Part shown: positions 1-15,965 of the stretch, piece by piece
Position numbering within the stretch: position 1 is the stretch's first letter
Layout: every line of letters starts with the position of its first letter
Source of the DNA: Helianthus annuus
Taxonomy: Eukaryota > Streptophyta > Magnoliopsida > Asterales > Asteraceae
DNA length: 64,000 nucleotides
Assembly (NCBI RefSeq): GCF_002127325.2
Contig: NC_035445.2
Coordinates: forward strand, 83,964,239 to 84,028,238
Reading direction: 5' to 3'
Notes under the pieces: generated by a model
Told to the model about the DNA's origin: nothing
Database searches by the model: none
The model's input: the letters and a program-made list of their open reading frames with translations, nothing else
Translations under genes and position numbers: made by a program

Positions 1-340
1 TAATCCATGCTCGGTTATAGATTTAAGCATCATTTAGCCTTTCAATTTGGATGATCTTTCATGTTTAGGGTTTGGAGTTCTTGAGAGCTCCTGAAGCTTC
101 ACGAACACACACGTATGTGTGTTTGTGTGTGTGTGTTGATCTTTTAATTAGTAAACAACTTTCATTTGTTTCCACTTTAGCCCCTCGGGTTTTCCTTTAA
201 AACATAAATGACACTACCTTTCATTACTTAATACTTTTGACCATACCCTTAACTATGTTAAATAGCCTAGTTATTTATTTCATGACGTGTCATAAAGGAA
301 CATCCGACAAATATTAACATTCAGATTTTGGGGCGTTACA
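1..340 (-). repeat. 3' LTR of element A (partial)
   Basis: This is the start of the minus-strand 3' LTR, truncated by the window. It is 339/340 identical to 15394-15733, so the insertion is young. It contains a short GT-rich run near 112-142. Confidence 0.85.
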
Positions 341-358
341 AGTCTACCACCCTTAATT
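341..358 (-). promoter_or_regulatory. Polypurine tract of element A
   Basis: The minus strand reads AATTAAGGGTGGTAGACT directly before the LTR start TGTAACG. This is the expected position and composition of a plus-strand priming tract in Ty3/gypsy elements. Confidence 0.7.
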
Positions 359-1815
359 GAGGTTTCGTCCCCGAAACCTTTCTTACCTTTATTTAACACT
401 AATTATTCCTTCTCTACATACACTCGACACAACCACGAGCTCATCACAATGACTATCATTCAATTTCATAAACATTCCTATTAATGTTTCTTTCATGTTT
501 ATTTCATTATTCATATCATTGACTTCTCCCTAACAATTCCATACCTTCCTTATCATAATTTCGCATATCATTTTCATTTCCTTGGTCTGACAACCACGGT
601 TTAATATACATACTTCTTTGACTTGTAATCACACACACCTATGTACTTAACTCTAACGTGATCATCCTTCTACGTTTTCTACAATTACTTGTACCATGCA
701 TACCTTTACGTTACTTTCTAACCATCTTTTTCATTTCACTTTACAATTATTCTCACTTCGTGCATTATTTAGTTTACATACGTATGTGTATCATGTAGTT
801 CATCTTACGAGAATTTAACCATTACCCGAAATCTATACATACTCATATATGCTTAACTTTAACGTTAACCTTATTCTACCTTTTCTACATTTACGTATAC
901 CTTGCATACCTTTATAGTATCTTTAAATCATTCTGTTCATTTCACATTACTATCGCTTTCACTTCATGCATTACTTAATTCACGTGTATAGACAGTTCAT
1001 ATCTCTCCAATCATGAGTTAGACATTTTACTAACCTCTTTTTCATTTCCCAACCACGATCCGCAACCCTGATCGATCATCTTCTCCTCGTGCACTAGCCG
1101 TACAGGCCAAGTTTTATTCCTTCGTGTTATGAGCTGCCGCTCGTGCATGTCCTTTCACCAATACGATTGGTTTCATCGCATCAATAGTTCTAACATTATC
1201 ATCAACAACATCGGCGGTTAGCATATGTCATTCAAACATTCATAACACTAGGTGATTACACACCTATAATTCTGTTACATATTTCCTGCGTACATGCTAT
1301 AACATATCTTACATTCCATTTCTTACACGCAATTCTTTCATTTTAGTTACTTATTTCGTCAACCTTTGCAGTTTGACCTTTTAAGGTTAAACTGAATTTT
1401 CTTACTTATCATAGATGCATTGAAGTACACATTCGTGCTTCCTTCCATTCATGCTTACTTACAAAGACATTCATTACATCGTTTTAGTATTCTTAACAAA
1501 CTTACCCTTTTTGTTCATACTTAAACCATTGTCTGGGTCATAGCCCGTCATTCATTCTGACTTCTAAGAGTCGATTTCTAACACATTTAACACATACCTT
1601 GTTCAAAACTTCCTTCTTTCGTTTTATAACTTAGGTCTGCATGCTCATTACGATCATTCTTTTGTTTCTTTACTTTACATTTGCCCATATGACTCATTTA
1701 ACACAATCACGGTCAGACTATCGACACTTCTTATGTAGACTAGTTTCGTCTTTTATACCTTAAATATGTTTCGCGGATTCGAATGCATTATTCATACCTT
1801 TCGTACCTTCTATGT

Positions 1816-1932
1816 TTTGAATCCGTCTTGCGGATTCAAACATTGCATTCGCATCTTTCATTCTTTGAATCCGTCTCGCGGATTCAAACATTTCATTCAT
1901 ACATTGCTGATCCGTACTGTCTTACGGATTCA
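1816..1932. repeat. Array of inverted-repeat hairpins in element A
   Basis: Two near-identical perfect hairpins have arms TTTGAATCCG and CGGATTCAAA with 5-base loops, at 1816-1840 and 1864-1888. A weaker third at 1908-1932 pairs around TCCGTA/TACGGA. A lone half-site CGGATTC occurs near 1776. They sit in the non-coding internal region. Confidence 0.75.
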
Positions 1933-2568
1933 ACATTCTTCATTCTTATCACTCATACTTTTCACTCTTACATAGTACTCTCAATTTCCCGAGAGTCTTA
2001 CTACCCATTTCACCGCACGCCCACCTGTTACCCAGTTCTACCGGACACACCTGCGATAATTACCACGGTCTCACGAACGTCATATGCTTCTTGCGTACTG
2101 GCCAGGTGCGCAATCCACATACTAGTTTCGTGCCTTCGTGTAATCATCGCCTTATGTCCGAGAAATGGGTTTCAGTTTCGTGCACATTTCTAAAATTTCC
2201 CCAAGACCACATCATTGCCTTTCGTTTAATAATTACCTTCCCAAGGAGATTTCTTCCTTTTTCTTTCAACATTGATACCCATACATATTAATAGTGTGTA
2301 CCTGGGGTTCATTAGCTTATTTACACCTTTGCCAGCCTTAGTATTCATCCTATCCTGCATCCACGGACCATCCTCTTCAGACACTTATGCTTACCTTGCA
2401 CATATAAAACCGTTAGTTTCTTTATATGAATGTATTCATACATGCTTTCATTCCATTTCTACCTTTAGATCTCGATCGAGTCGTGGATTGTACGGGTTCT
2501 TTATCACAAGAGCACACAGGTTTGAGTTCAAGTATTTATCTTCTCGTACTTGATTCGCTCAAACCAGG

Positions 2569-2580
2569 GCTCTGATACCA
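2569..2580 (-). promoter_or_regulatory. Primer binding site of element A
   Basis: The minus strand reads TGGTATCAGAGC, the usual initiator Met-tRNA-complementary site of plant Ty3/gypsy elements. It lies three bases (AGT) after the LTR end ...GGGTCTTACA at 2584, which fixes the LTR boundary. Confidence 0.85.
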
Positions 2581-2817
2581 ACTTGTAAGACCCTAATACG
2601 TATTTGACTAAAAGTCGCAGCGGAAGTTCAAGCCATAAACTTTCTTTCATTATAAACACCTTAACTTATTTAAAAATTAACTTTAACATAACTCTTTCAC
2701 ATAAATCCATCAATCGACTTATTTACTAAGTAAAAACATAGCTTATGTTTACTACATTATATACATCAACGTTCCCGTACAATCTCACTAGTGACTCGAT
2801 CCTCGATCTCTAATCCT

Positions 2818-2939
2818 TGATGATCCTCATGACTCGTACTACCTGCGCTCACCACATAAAATTCATAACATTAGTACGCATTATAAACCTACAAGATTTA
2901 TTCACGTTTACTTTCTGTTCCGTTAACTCTTTACATCCC
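2818..2939. repeat. 122-bp direct repeat, left copy
   Basis: Identical to 12791-12912. Both are A-LTR sequence, so the two sides of element B overlap by 122 bp. That is far longer than the 5-bp duplication made by retroviral-type integrases. Confidence 0.9.
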
Positions 2940-3658
2940 TGTTTTGGTCAAAAATCACACAAGGATAATGTAACCAAACTTTATGAAAACGGGGTATGAT
3001 GCTTGGTTAATTATGAAAGTAAAGGATCACTTTTGTGATAAAGATGCAAAGACACGATGATTTATACGAGGAAAAAGCCCTTGATCAATGAATGATCTCC
3101 GGCATAAAAAACCTCGGGTGATGGCAACTACCGATCACCAACTTCAATATAACAAAAATATGATTACAACTTTGGATGATAATGAGCTGAGTACAAGGAT
3201 CACTGAGTGTCTAAGTGTATGTGAGTTGTGTCGTATGTCGTGTGTGTTCTTCCGAATGAGGAAGAATGGTATTTATACATGTGTTGGTGACCTATTTTAG
3301 GTAGCTAAACTAATATTCAGCTCATTACCCCTTTAGAAATAAAGACAATCTAGCCTAAATTGCTGCCCATAAATCAAGCCTAGTTTCCATATCCTGTGCA
3401 ACGTCTTTCTTCGATTAAGCTCTTGCCATATTTGTGAAGACGCGTTCCTGGATCATGATGTCTAGAGCATATCCTGCTAGATGTTCCTGCAAAACAATAT
3501 TGTATTGAGTGGAAGTGGCCGTTAGTATGAGGATCACCATAATTCCCCATGATCCTGATCTTGAAGTTCTGCGGAGGATCACTGTCTGCCAAAGAAACAA
3601 GGATCACTGGTTAGGATCATGTGTAAGGATCACCTATAATAAAAATCCAGCCCTAACA
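2940..3658 (-). repeat. 3' LTR of element B
   Basis: 719 bp with termini TGTTTTGGTC...CCCTAACA on the plus strand, giving TG...CA in both directions. It is followed inward by the purine tract TATTTTGGGGGCAAT (minus). No second copy exists in the window. Confidence 0.8.
3270..3277 (-). promoter_or_regulatory. TATA box in LTR of element B
   Basis: TATAAATA on the minus strand inside the LTR, the expected place for the U3/R promoter. In this 3' LTR it points outward into element A. Confidence 0.5.
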
Positions 3659-3675
3659 ATTGCCCCCAAAATATA
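3659..3675 (-). promoter_or_regulatory. Polypurine tract of element B
   Basis: The minus strand reads ATATTTTGGGGGCAAT immediately before the LTR start TGTTAGGG, as expected for second-strand priming. Confidence 0.65.
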
Positions 3676-3815
3676 AGGAGTTAATTGTAAATAGACGAGT
3701 TATATTTTGTTTTGATCTTATCTCTAACGGGCGATTCCGGATAACTAGCCGTTACACATGGACTAGCCGTTGTGATAATTACGTCACAGATGTGACAATC
3801 CCTGCAAATCATCAT

Positions 3816-3823
3816 TATAAATA
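3816..3823 (+). promoter_or_regulatory. TATA box for the antisense gene of element B
   Basis: TATAAATA on the plus strand, about 160 bp before the first good ATG (3984). Upstream (about 3740-3800) lies an ACGTCA-containing segment resembling plant bZIP sites. The position just inside the 3' LTR suggests a dedicated promoter for the plus-strand gene. Confidence 0.5.
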
Positions 3824-3983
3824 GGAGATAGGGTTAGGATCATTCGGTATTTAAATTCGAGGTATCTTCCCTTTATAATCACAACCGAAGACTTGATCAG
3901 GTATCCTCTTCTTCTCTCTTTCCCTTCTTCCTTCCCTTTGCTCTGTTTTTTGCTTCTACTCTGTTTCCGTCTTGTCATAAACA

Positions 3984-5596
3984 TGTTGCTCCGGAATTCT
4001 CCACACAAGGATTCTAAGAAGGATAGTCCTTTAAAAAGCCAGGGGATTATCAAGGATTCTCCTACGGAGAGGTGTTGTTTTACTGATGTTCATATAGACA
4101 GAATTCGTCATTGTTTTCCGGCGAATGCGGTTTTCAAGTCCTTCACACCTACCGCTCTGAGTGATTCTGTTTCGGATACCTGGGTGGCCTTTCCTGCTAC
4201 TCCATTCACATAGGGTATTCATATCCTTTTCCATCCTTCACCCAATCCTTCTTTTCTTTAACCGGCATCTCTTATATCCAAGCTATGCCGATGATCTGGA
4301 GGGTTCTGTATACCTTCGAAAGGATCATTGAGCAGAGAGGGATTGATCTGGGGATGACGGAGTTGGCCGAGTTTTACGATCTTACCACTTTTGGCTCTTA
4401 CCGGTATCTGCTGAAACGGAAAGCCGGGGAGGATCACCCTGTCTTCAAGGTCACCAAGAATGATCCTAACTGGAAGCGTCGTTTTTTCTTTGTTAAAAGG
4501 GATTCCATCCCGGATGGGAAGGATCTGCCCAAAGAATGGGCCACTCATGGTAGGATAGAGGATCCTCTAAGGATCATTGTCAGCCTTGTCCCATATGATG
4601 AGGATCACTAATATCTCTTTTTATTTCTTGTGCAGCTATATCCATCGCTCATCTGAAATTAAGCCCTGCTGCAAAAGAGAGAGTTCTAGCTTTTAAAAAG
4701 CTTAATCCTGAAGTCAGAAGTTTCCAGGTCACCGTCCAAGATTCTCAAGAAGTATCCTCTGCATCTGCCACTATGTCAAGTAAGTATCCTTACAGAAAAT
4801 AAATTATATGTAGGATTGTTTGATTAACAAAGCAACTTATCTTGTTTTTTGATTGTGTAGGTGCCGGAAAGTCTGCCAGGTCTGTCAAATCAGCTTCTAA
4901 ATTCGGGTTAAGTGATCTTGCCAATGTTACGTCTTCAAAGAAGAAGGCTCCTGCTGCCAGTCCTTCAGCATCAGCTCCCAAAGCGTCTATCCGGGGCAAG
5001 GGGAAGAAGAGGAAGACTACTGAAGATCTACAAGGATTTCCCCTCCTCCGTCAGCAATTCCTTGACTATGTGAATGAGGTAAGGATCACTGCCCCTGTAG
5101 GTTATCCGCCTAGCATATCCTGCTTTTCTTGAGGATCATATGAACTTATGCTTATCTTTTTCTTCTCCTGTTGCAGAAACTTGCCGAGATTGAGACCTAT
5201 CTTGGCCATGTTGAGGACCAAGAGAGCCAGATTGCTGACCTTCAACAAATGGGCGTACTTAAGGATCTCAAGATAGGAGATCTTGAGAAGGAACTCCGGG
5301 TCATGAAGGCTGAGGCTGCTCAGAGGTTGATTGATATGGATAACGAGAAGCAGGAGATCACCCAAGATGCTAAGGTCTCCGCGGCAATTGCTATGTATAA
5401 GATACAACTTCAGATGGCCGAGGAGGCTCAGGATCCTACCTTTGACAAAAGCTCGTGGGATGTTGAAGGTTGGAAGGCAAGGCTGGCAGACCTGGAGGAC
5501 GAGGATGAGGCTGAGGAGATCCCCATGCTGGAAGGTGGTGATGCTGAGAAGGATCAAGGTGGAGATGCTGGTGGTGATGAAGCAGCGAAGGTGTAG
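3984..5596 (+). pseudogene. Spliced antisense ORF of element B (gypsy-type transposase-like protein)
   Basis: The gene runs opposite to gag-pol. Pieces and splice sites seen: a 5' part from ATG 3984 to about 4213; a part ending 4549 (donor GTAGGA); 4636-4779 (acceptor TGCAG, donor GTAAGT); 4861-5078 (acceptor GTGTAG, donor GTAAGG); 5177-5596 (acceptor TTGCAG, stop TAG). Phases agree across the last three junctions. The second part (codons near 4285-4549, including NWKRRFFFV) resembles the plant 'putative gypsy type transposon' domain (Pfam Transposase_28). The last exon is acidic and heptad-like, probably a coiled coil. A one-base frame break near 4207 separates the first part, so the copy is probably defective. 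Antisense ORFs near the 3' end are known in Tat elements; the exon model is inference. Confidence 0.6.
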
Positions 5597-7002
5597 GCTG
5601 CATGATTGGGCGATGATGGATATTTCGAGACTAGGCCGGAGCCCAATTTTTTAGGATTGGTAGTGGTTTTTTGAGGTTGTTGATGTTTGAAACAATTATG
5701 GTCTGTAATCTTTGAACAATAGTTTCTTAGGGTTAAGGATCCTGGATCCTTTGAACAATAGGTAGGATTACAAAAGGTGGAGGGATCCTCTGTTTGGGGG
5801 ATGAAGCCTTTGTGATCCTGCCGCCTTTATTTCCTGCAAAATGCTAAGACCGCATAGACAATGGACACCCTTTGCCAACCCATGTGGACGGGCCACGTTT
5901 TGCTGGTAGAAATGTGGGTTGGCAATTTTGACAACTTTTTGAAAGGGTTAATGATCCTTTTGTTTAATAATATAACTTAACTTTTCTGGCTTATCTTGTG
6001 TTGTTATCCTTCAATAATCCTCTTATTTCTCAATTGCTATATTTGTTAAAATAACAAGAGTTGACAAAGTGTTTAATAAACTTAGGATATGATCCTGGAT
6101 CAAATATCCTCATATTGAAAATTCTCAAAGTGTTTTAGTTCAAGGATCATAGGTTCGGTTGTCAAAGTATCAGGGTTGGTTAGGATAAAGAGTATAATCA
6201 AAAATAGTCAAGGATCATACCTGAGGATCCACGTTAGGATCCTAACCTTCAATCAAGACAATCATAGATAAGACTTTGATAGTTAATAAGGATTAAGGAC
6301 CCTTATATGTTTAGACTTCCAAAACCTGAAAAGTGAGATATAACTTGGGACTAAGCCAATGTAAAAGATAAATTAGTAACTGGGGACATGCCCAAAGTAT
6401 AACTGAGAATGATCCCAGAGGATCACTGGGGACAAGCCCATAGGATAACTGGGGACAAGCCCAAAGGATAACTGGGGACAAGCCCAAAGGATCGTATGTA
6501 AACTGGAGTATGGCCCTTTTCTGGCAACTATCCAAACTTAGTGACATGAAAATGTCAAAACCTTAGCTAACGTGAAAACGTTAGAAACCTTAGGAACGGA
6601 TGTATGGTACGTCTACCATTATACGTAGGATCCTAAATATAGCCAGTACAATGAGGTTGTCAGCCCCGAAAGTGGGTACTGGTCCCAAAGACGTGAACTA
6701 TACCAGGATCATCGTGCGCTGCTGGCGGAAACTGGGGATAATCCCAAGGATAACTGGGGTTGGACCCAAGGATCTGTGGTGCTCTTGGAGATCTTTGACG
6801 ATTTGCTGAAGATACCTGAACTATCATAACTCAAATGGTTTGTGAGTAGAGGATGAAGGATACATGATCCTTATCCTTAGGCAACAAGTAAGAAAATGCA
6901 ATAGTTTTAGGATAAGCATATCACCAGAGTAAGGATCACTGATATCTCCGGGATCCTTCAAGGATACTTCAATGTAAGGATCACATGCATGAAGGATCAT
7001 GT
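5597..7002 (-). other. 3' non-coding region of element B with short tandem repeats
   Basis: No credible reading frame on either strand. GGATC/GATCC words are dense. At 6376-6495 a 23-base unit built on AACTGGGGACAAGCCCAAAGG repeats about five times, with two weaker copies near 6729-6775. Confidence 0.6.
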
Positions 7003-10308
<3,306 letters not shown>

Positions 10309-12790
10309 CTATTGTTCCCTTGGCTTCGAGGTTGGCTTCATAGATGAGGTATAACAATCCTTAGCCTCTTGCTGATCACTGTCGATCTTGATTATCCCCC
10401 ATGGGCTAGGGAGCTTCACACATTGATGGTAGGTAGATGGAACTGCTTTCATGTCATGTATCCAAGGCCTGCCAAGGATAACGTTGCAACAGGATAAACA
10501 GTCAATAACACAAAATTTTTGGTAATTATGTAATCCTTCCACGTAGATTGGGAGTTTGATGTCCCCCAGAGTTTTCTTCGTTTCCCCACTGAATCCAACA
10601 AGCACGGAGGATCTTGGTATGATGTCTGATTCTGGAATTCCCATCTTCTTCAAGACATCAAGCTGGATAATGTTCACTGAGCTCCCTCCGTCAATAAGGA
10701 TCCTGCGGACAAAATGATTAGAGATAAAGAGAGTGATAACTAAGCTATCATGGTGAGGATCCTGAACGTTAATGCGATCATCCTCATCAAATGTTATCAT
10801 CTTCCCTTCTGAGACACTTGAGGTTCTAATAGGCCTTTCTCCATTATCCATTTTTGATTCTTTTGCATGTCTTTTGGCCGCTGAAAAGGATGTACCACAA
10901 ATGTCTGATCCTCCGGATATGAAGTTAATCACTTGTGCGTTTGCCGGAGGTGCTGGAGCCTTTTCAGGGATCCTTTCAGGATCCTGGGTCCTTTGCTTTT
11001 TTCTCCCCAACAATTCTTTTAGATGCCCCTTGCTTAGCAGGTATCCAATTTCTTTTCTTAAGGCTATGCAATCTTCAGTTAGATGCCCGAAATCCTCATG
11101 GTATGCACACCATTTGGACTTATCCTTAGTCCCGGATGGTTTATCATTCTTCCTGGGCCATCTGGCTTTTTCACCTAGGTTCTGCATTGCAAGGATCAGT
11201 TCATGATTATCAACGGAAAAACAATATTCTGAGATTGGAGGATATTCTTCATCATCCTCTTCTTGGTCAACAGCATGCACATTCTTGTTCTCGTTTCTAT
11301 GGTAGGATTTGAACTTGTTGCTTTTGAAGGAGGATCCTTGCTTATCTTGTTTTGAGGATCCTACTTGTCTTTCCTGGATCCTCTTGTCGTCCTCTAGCCG
11401 GATAAACCTGAGTGCTCGAGTTCTTACTTCATCTAAATTCCTGCATGGTGTCATAACAAGATCATCATAGAATAATGAATCCTTAAGCAGTCCCATTTTG
11501 AAGGCTTCAACAGCCGTAGCCATATCCAAGTTGGGAATGTCCAAGGATTCTTTACTAAATTTAGTTATATAATCCCTTAATGATTCGTTATGATTTTGAG
11601 TTATCCTGTACAAATCACTAGTTAATTTTTCAAATTTTCTACTACAAGAGAATTGGTTATTGAATAAATTAACTAAATTGGCAAATGAAGTAATAGAGTA
11701 AGGGGGAAGACTTAGCAGCCACTTAAGAGCTGATCCAGTAAGAGTAGATCCAAATCCTTTACATAGGCATGCTTCCTTCAATTTTTCTGGGATAGGATTG
11801 ATCTCCATCCTCTCCCTGTATTGTGCTATATGCTCCTCCGGATCCGTTGTGCCATCATACAACTTCATGGTAGGGATATGGAACCTTTTGGGTACCTCTG
11901 CGTCACAAATTGGTGGTGCAAAACGAGATACCTTGTGGCTTCCATCTGCAATCTCTGGGATAGGCTTGACTACCCCTGGAACACTTGAGATCATGTCCTT
12001 TAGTTTCTGTAATTCCCTGGCCATAGCATGATTGGTACCTGTATCCTGCATGAATCCAAGGTTAGTAGTAGGATAATTATTTAAAGTGTTACCTCCCATT
12101 GGGTTCAAGTTAGGGAATCCATATTGCTGGGATTCTGGAACAACGGAGGGACCAGTGGAAGCAATGGTCTGCATTGGAATGAAGTCCCCTTGATGGACAT
12201 CTAGACTTCCTGTTTGCAAACTTTTTAGGGATCCTGGCATCTGTAAGGATCCTGGTATCTGGGATGATCCTGGAACGAAGGAGGATCCTTGAACCTGGGA
12301 TGATCCTGGAACAAAGGAGGATCCTTGAACCTGGGATGATCCTGGAACAAAGTAGGATCCTGGAAACTGCTGTGTCTCCGGATAGGCTCCCGAATTCCTG
12401 AAGGATCCCATGTACTGAGGATAGGATCCTACGGGCTGAAAATGTGAGCCTGATGTCTGAGTCATTGCTGCCGAGTTGAGATGTGATCCTCTTGACTCCC
12501 CTATAATTTGCACGTCCGGGATCCCTGATGGCTGGGAAGTGATCATTGGAGTATCAAAGCTCAAGGATTTGGGCATCAGTGGAGAATGATCCTCTGCCGC
12601 TTTCTTTTGTCTTTTGAGATCTCCAATTTCCCTGAGGATCCTTTCGTTAGTTTCATCTTGCCGCTGCATACGATCCTTCATCTGCAAAATTAAAGCAAAT
12701 ACATCACTAGTACTGGGAATAGAAGAATTCATAGCAGAAGAAGATAGAGGTTTAGAGGAAGTGGGAGTTGATCTCTTCTCAGTATTTCTC
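10309..12790 (-). pseudogene. Element B gag and aspartic protease, 5' truncated
   Basis: About 826 codons of B sequence, ending at TAG 10309. The N-terminal part has a charged helix, then a Pro/Gly/Ser-rich repeat (12230-12360). The central part is a gag capsid-like domain. One zinc knuckle is seen (CAYHEDFGHLTEDC). The protease site IDGGSSVNII lies near the C-terminus. The open frame runs across the junction at 12790 into A-LTR sequence up to about 12837 without an ATG, so the native start is lost or lies at an internal Met (AMNSS, near 12730). Gag would form the particle and the protease would process it. Truncation of the 5' end together with the LTR makes this copy unable to transpose alone. 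Confidence 0.8.
12230..12365 (-). repeat. Tandem repeat within gag of element B
   Basis: A unit of about 48 bp encoding a GSSFVPGSSQVQ-like peptide repeats about three times, with further degenerate copies on both sides. Each unit carries several GGATC words. Confidence 0.7.
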
Positions 12791-12912
12791 TGATGATCCT
12801 CATGACTCGTACTACCTGCGCTCACCACATAAAATTCATAACATTAGTACGCATTATAAACCTACAAGATTTATTCACGTTTACTTTCTGTTCCGTTAAC
12901 TCTTTACATCCC
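12791..12912. repeat. 122-bp direct repeat, right copy
   Basis: Identical to 2818-2939. The left junction with B shows microhomology: TGATGATCCT begins the repeat, and B is full of GATGATCCT-like words. Confidence 0.9.
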
Positions 12913-13019
12913 AGCTTCCCATCTGATCGTACAATCCGTGGTGAGACTTTCTCATTGTACCTGCGTTACACTTCGTTCACAAGGCACACTATTATTATCG
13001 TCAATACTCAATTTCATTG

Positions 13020-13400
13020 AATACATGCGTATATACTTTCATACATACTTGCATATATGCATCCGTTCACACATAACTACTTACAAACCTACGTACCTAC
13101 ATTCTTACGTACGTTCCTACATACGTGCATACTTACATACATACATGCATACATATCTACATACATACCTATTACATGCCTTCTCACAACCCTACATACG
13201 TGCACACATTCGTACATACTCACTTGGATATATATATACACATACACATACTACCTACATACACACCTACATACAAACATACATACATTCATTCATACAT
13301 ACCACTTATATTCACACATACATACATACATACCTTCATTCATACATACCACTTATATTCACACATACATACATACATACCTTCATACGTATCTACTTAA
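13020..13400. repeat. CATA-rich simple-sequence stretch in LTR of A
   Basis: Long runs of ACATACATACAT and variants, with a roughly 55-bp duplication near 13290-13390. The Tyr/His/Thr-rich frames here are products of the repeat and not genes. Confidence 0.8.
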
Positions 13401-13420
13401 GGAAATTCTTAACTTAGAAT

Positions 13421-13910
13421 CCCACGTTTAGGTACCATATTACTACATATTCTTTAGGATCCCACATTTAGGTACCATATTACTATATATTCCTTAGGAT
13501 CCCACATTTAGGTACCTTATTGCTACATGTTCTTTAGGATCCCACATTTAGGTACCATATTACTATGTATCCTTTAGAATCCCACATTTAGGTACCTTAT
13601 TGCTACATATTCTTTAGGATCCCACATTTAGGTACCATATTACTATGTATCCTTTAGAATCCCACATTTAGGTACCTTATTGCTACATATTCTTTAGGAT
13701 CCCACATTTAGGTACCTTATTGCTACATATTCTTTAGGATCCCACATTTAGGTACCTTATTGCTACATATTCTTTAGGATCCCACATTTAGGTACCTTAT
13801 TGCTACATATTCTTTAGGATCCCACATTTAGGTACCTTATTGCTACTTATTCTTTAGGATCCCACATTTAGGTACCTTATTGCTACATATTCTTTAGGAT
13901 CCCACATTTA
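13421..13910. repeat. 40-bp tandem array in LTR of A
   Basis: CCCACATTTAGGTACC starts at 13421 and recurs every 40 bp to 13901, giving 12 full units and part of a 13th. Two monomer types occur, one with GGTACCATATTACTA and one with GGTACCTTATTGCTA. They alternate in the left half; the right half is homogeneous. Confidence 0.95.
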
Positions 13911-15941
13911 GTTTATTATTATTTATTGTGTCTTTTATCTTTGGGGTGATACACGTCATGGGTATTCGTGCATAAAAAGGTCTACGACATACAAAACCCT
14001 ATACTTCTCACTTTCATACTTGACCAAAACATTACACCAATCGATTAGCTTGTTTCTAAACTACTTTTAATATCGTTAGCCCAATTTACCCTTCAAGGGC
14101 GTTTAACTTTGTTCCATCCTTTACTATAAAGGGCTTCCTTAAACATTTGATTGCTCCCATGACTTAACTACGACTCTAATCGCACATACCTGGCTCGGAT
14201 CAAAGCTATGACCCGTTTTAATACTTCGTGCACTAATTGACTAAGAAATAGCAACATAATCCCTTTCGCTAATCATCCTGTGAATGCATAATACTTGACA
14301 AACAATTCATTAGTCAATATTGCCAAATGGTAATGTCTTCACCGATTTCATACAACCAAAACCATATCAAATTTCATTCATCATCATGCTCAAATAACTA
14401 ACACTACATTACTTAAACAAAATAAGAAGTGATTACGGAAATCACTTACCTCGTGCATCCATGTTCGTAACCGCTTCCTTGCCTCATTTCGACCCGTTAG
14501 CCTTTCATGCTTGGTCCATGCTAGTGTGGTTCCTATCCTTTCATGTCGTCATGCCATAATAATGTTAGTACTCATGCTTATTCATATTAATACACATTTT
14601 CCAGCTCTTATCTACATTGACTTTCACTAACACGCATACGACATAAATTGTCAACCACATTGTTCAGTTAGACAACCTAACGTAATTCATAACATCATCC
14701 TTTACTAGCATGGTCATATATTATATATTTAGTACACATTCACTTCTTGATTGAAATTAAGTGATTAATAAAAACACATGGGGAGCATCGCCCGTTCAAG
14801 CACAACGTACAAGCTTCTAATGCATAATCTTGATCATCACATACATTCAACCCGAATTCTCTTTATGAATTTCCTCTAAGGCACATTATTCAAGTTAGTT
14901 TACTACCGACCTCGTCATTCCCCAATTCATTCATAAATGTCAAGCCCTTTGATAAAATTCTCATATCCTAATATCACTTGGGCATTTCATCAAACACTTG
15001 GTGTGCATGCCATCACTTAAGCCTATAGTACAAGTATTTTATGCATACTCTTCCTAGTTCATAACATAGATCATCAATTTCAACTAGAATCATATAACTT
15101 TTATGCCATTATCTAACAATAATTCATCATACCCACATAATACATCATTCTTTCAACAAGAATTAAACATAAATGGTGATTCAAGTCATCATCCTCACCA
15201 TAACAAACGGGTTTCGCATCTAAACTTCAAATTAACACAAATCTTACATAACCCATGTTCTATATGATGTTTCTAACCCTTATACATAATCAATTTCATA
15301 TTATCTCACGGGTTAGAGCATAACCCACTTCACCCATGATCACCAATCTTAAATTTAAAACATACCTTATGATCTCCTCATGTTGGTGATCATTAATCTA
15401 TGCTCGGTTATAGATTTAAGCATCATTTAGCCTTTCAATTTGGATGATCTTTCATGTTTAGGGTTTGGAGTTCTTGAGAGCTCCTGAAGCTTCACGAACA
15501 CACACGTATGTGTGTTTGTGTGTGTGTGTTGATCTTTTAATTAGTAAACAACTTTCATTTGTTTCCACTTTAGCCCCTCGGGTTTTCCTTTAAAACATAA
15601 ATGACACTACCTTTCATTACTTAATACTTTTGACCATACCCTTAACTATGTTAAATAGCCTAGTTATTTATTTCATGACGTGTCATAAAGGAACATCCGA
15701 CAAATATTAACATTCAGATTTTGGGGCGTTACATATCAGCTCAATTTGAGCAGCACTCAAACAATTGTTGGATAGTTATAATCGATCGGACGTTGAATCG
15801 TAATAGCGATCGAGTTATTACCCTGATTGCGGCAGCACCTCGTGATAGTGTGTGTTTAATTGTAGTATAACGACCTTAACTCGACGTACAGACAGCAACT
15901 TTACGTCGTTTTCATTTCTCAGTTCAAGTCCCAATGTCTGC

Positions 15942-15949
15942 TATTTATA
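15942..15949 (-). promoter_or_regulatory. TATA box in LTR of D
   Basis: TATAAATA on the minus strand, 17 bp downstream (in LTR sense) of the hairpin at 15966-16005. Confidence 0.5.
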
Positions 15950-15965
15950 GTAATTTTTGGGACTT

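Larger units (their letters stand above)
341..2568 (-). other. Internal region of element A, no coding capacity
   Basis: About 2.2 kb between polypurine tract and primer site. All frames are broken into short pieces on both strands and none resembles gag, protease, RT or integrase. The only clear structure is an array of hairpins at 1816-1932. It probably serves as leader, packaging and spacer sequence. Confidence 0.6.

Noticed and set aside
1766..2553. Several short plus-strand frames in element A
   Set aside because: They are short, mutually overlapping and without family resemblance. They lie between polypurine tract and primer site of a non-coding element on the other strand.
12938..13431. 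Three overlapping frames of 91-159 codons rich in Tyr, His and Thr
   Set aside because: They read through the CATA microsatellite in different frames. The composition is imposed by the repeat and there is no promoter or homology.
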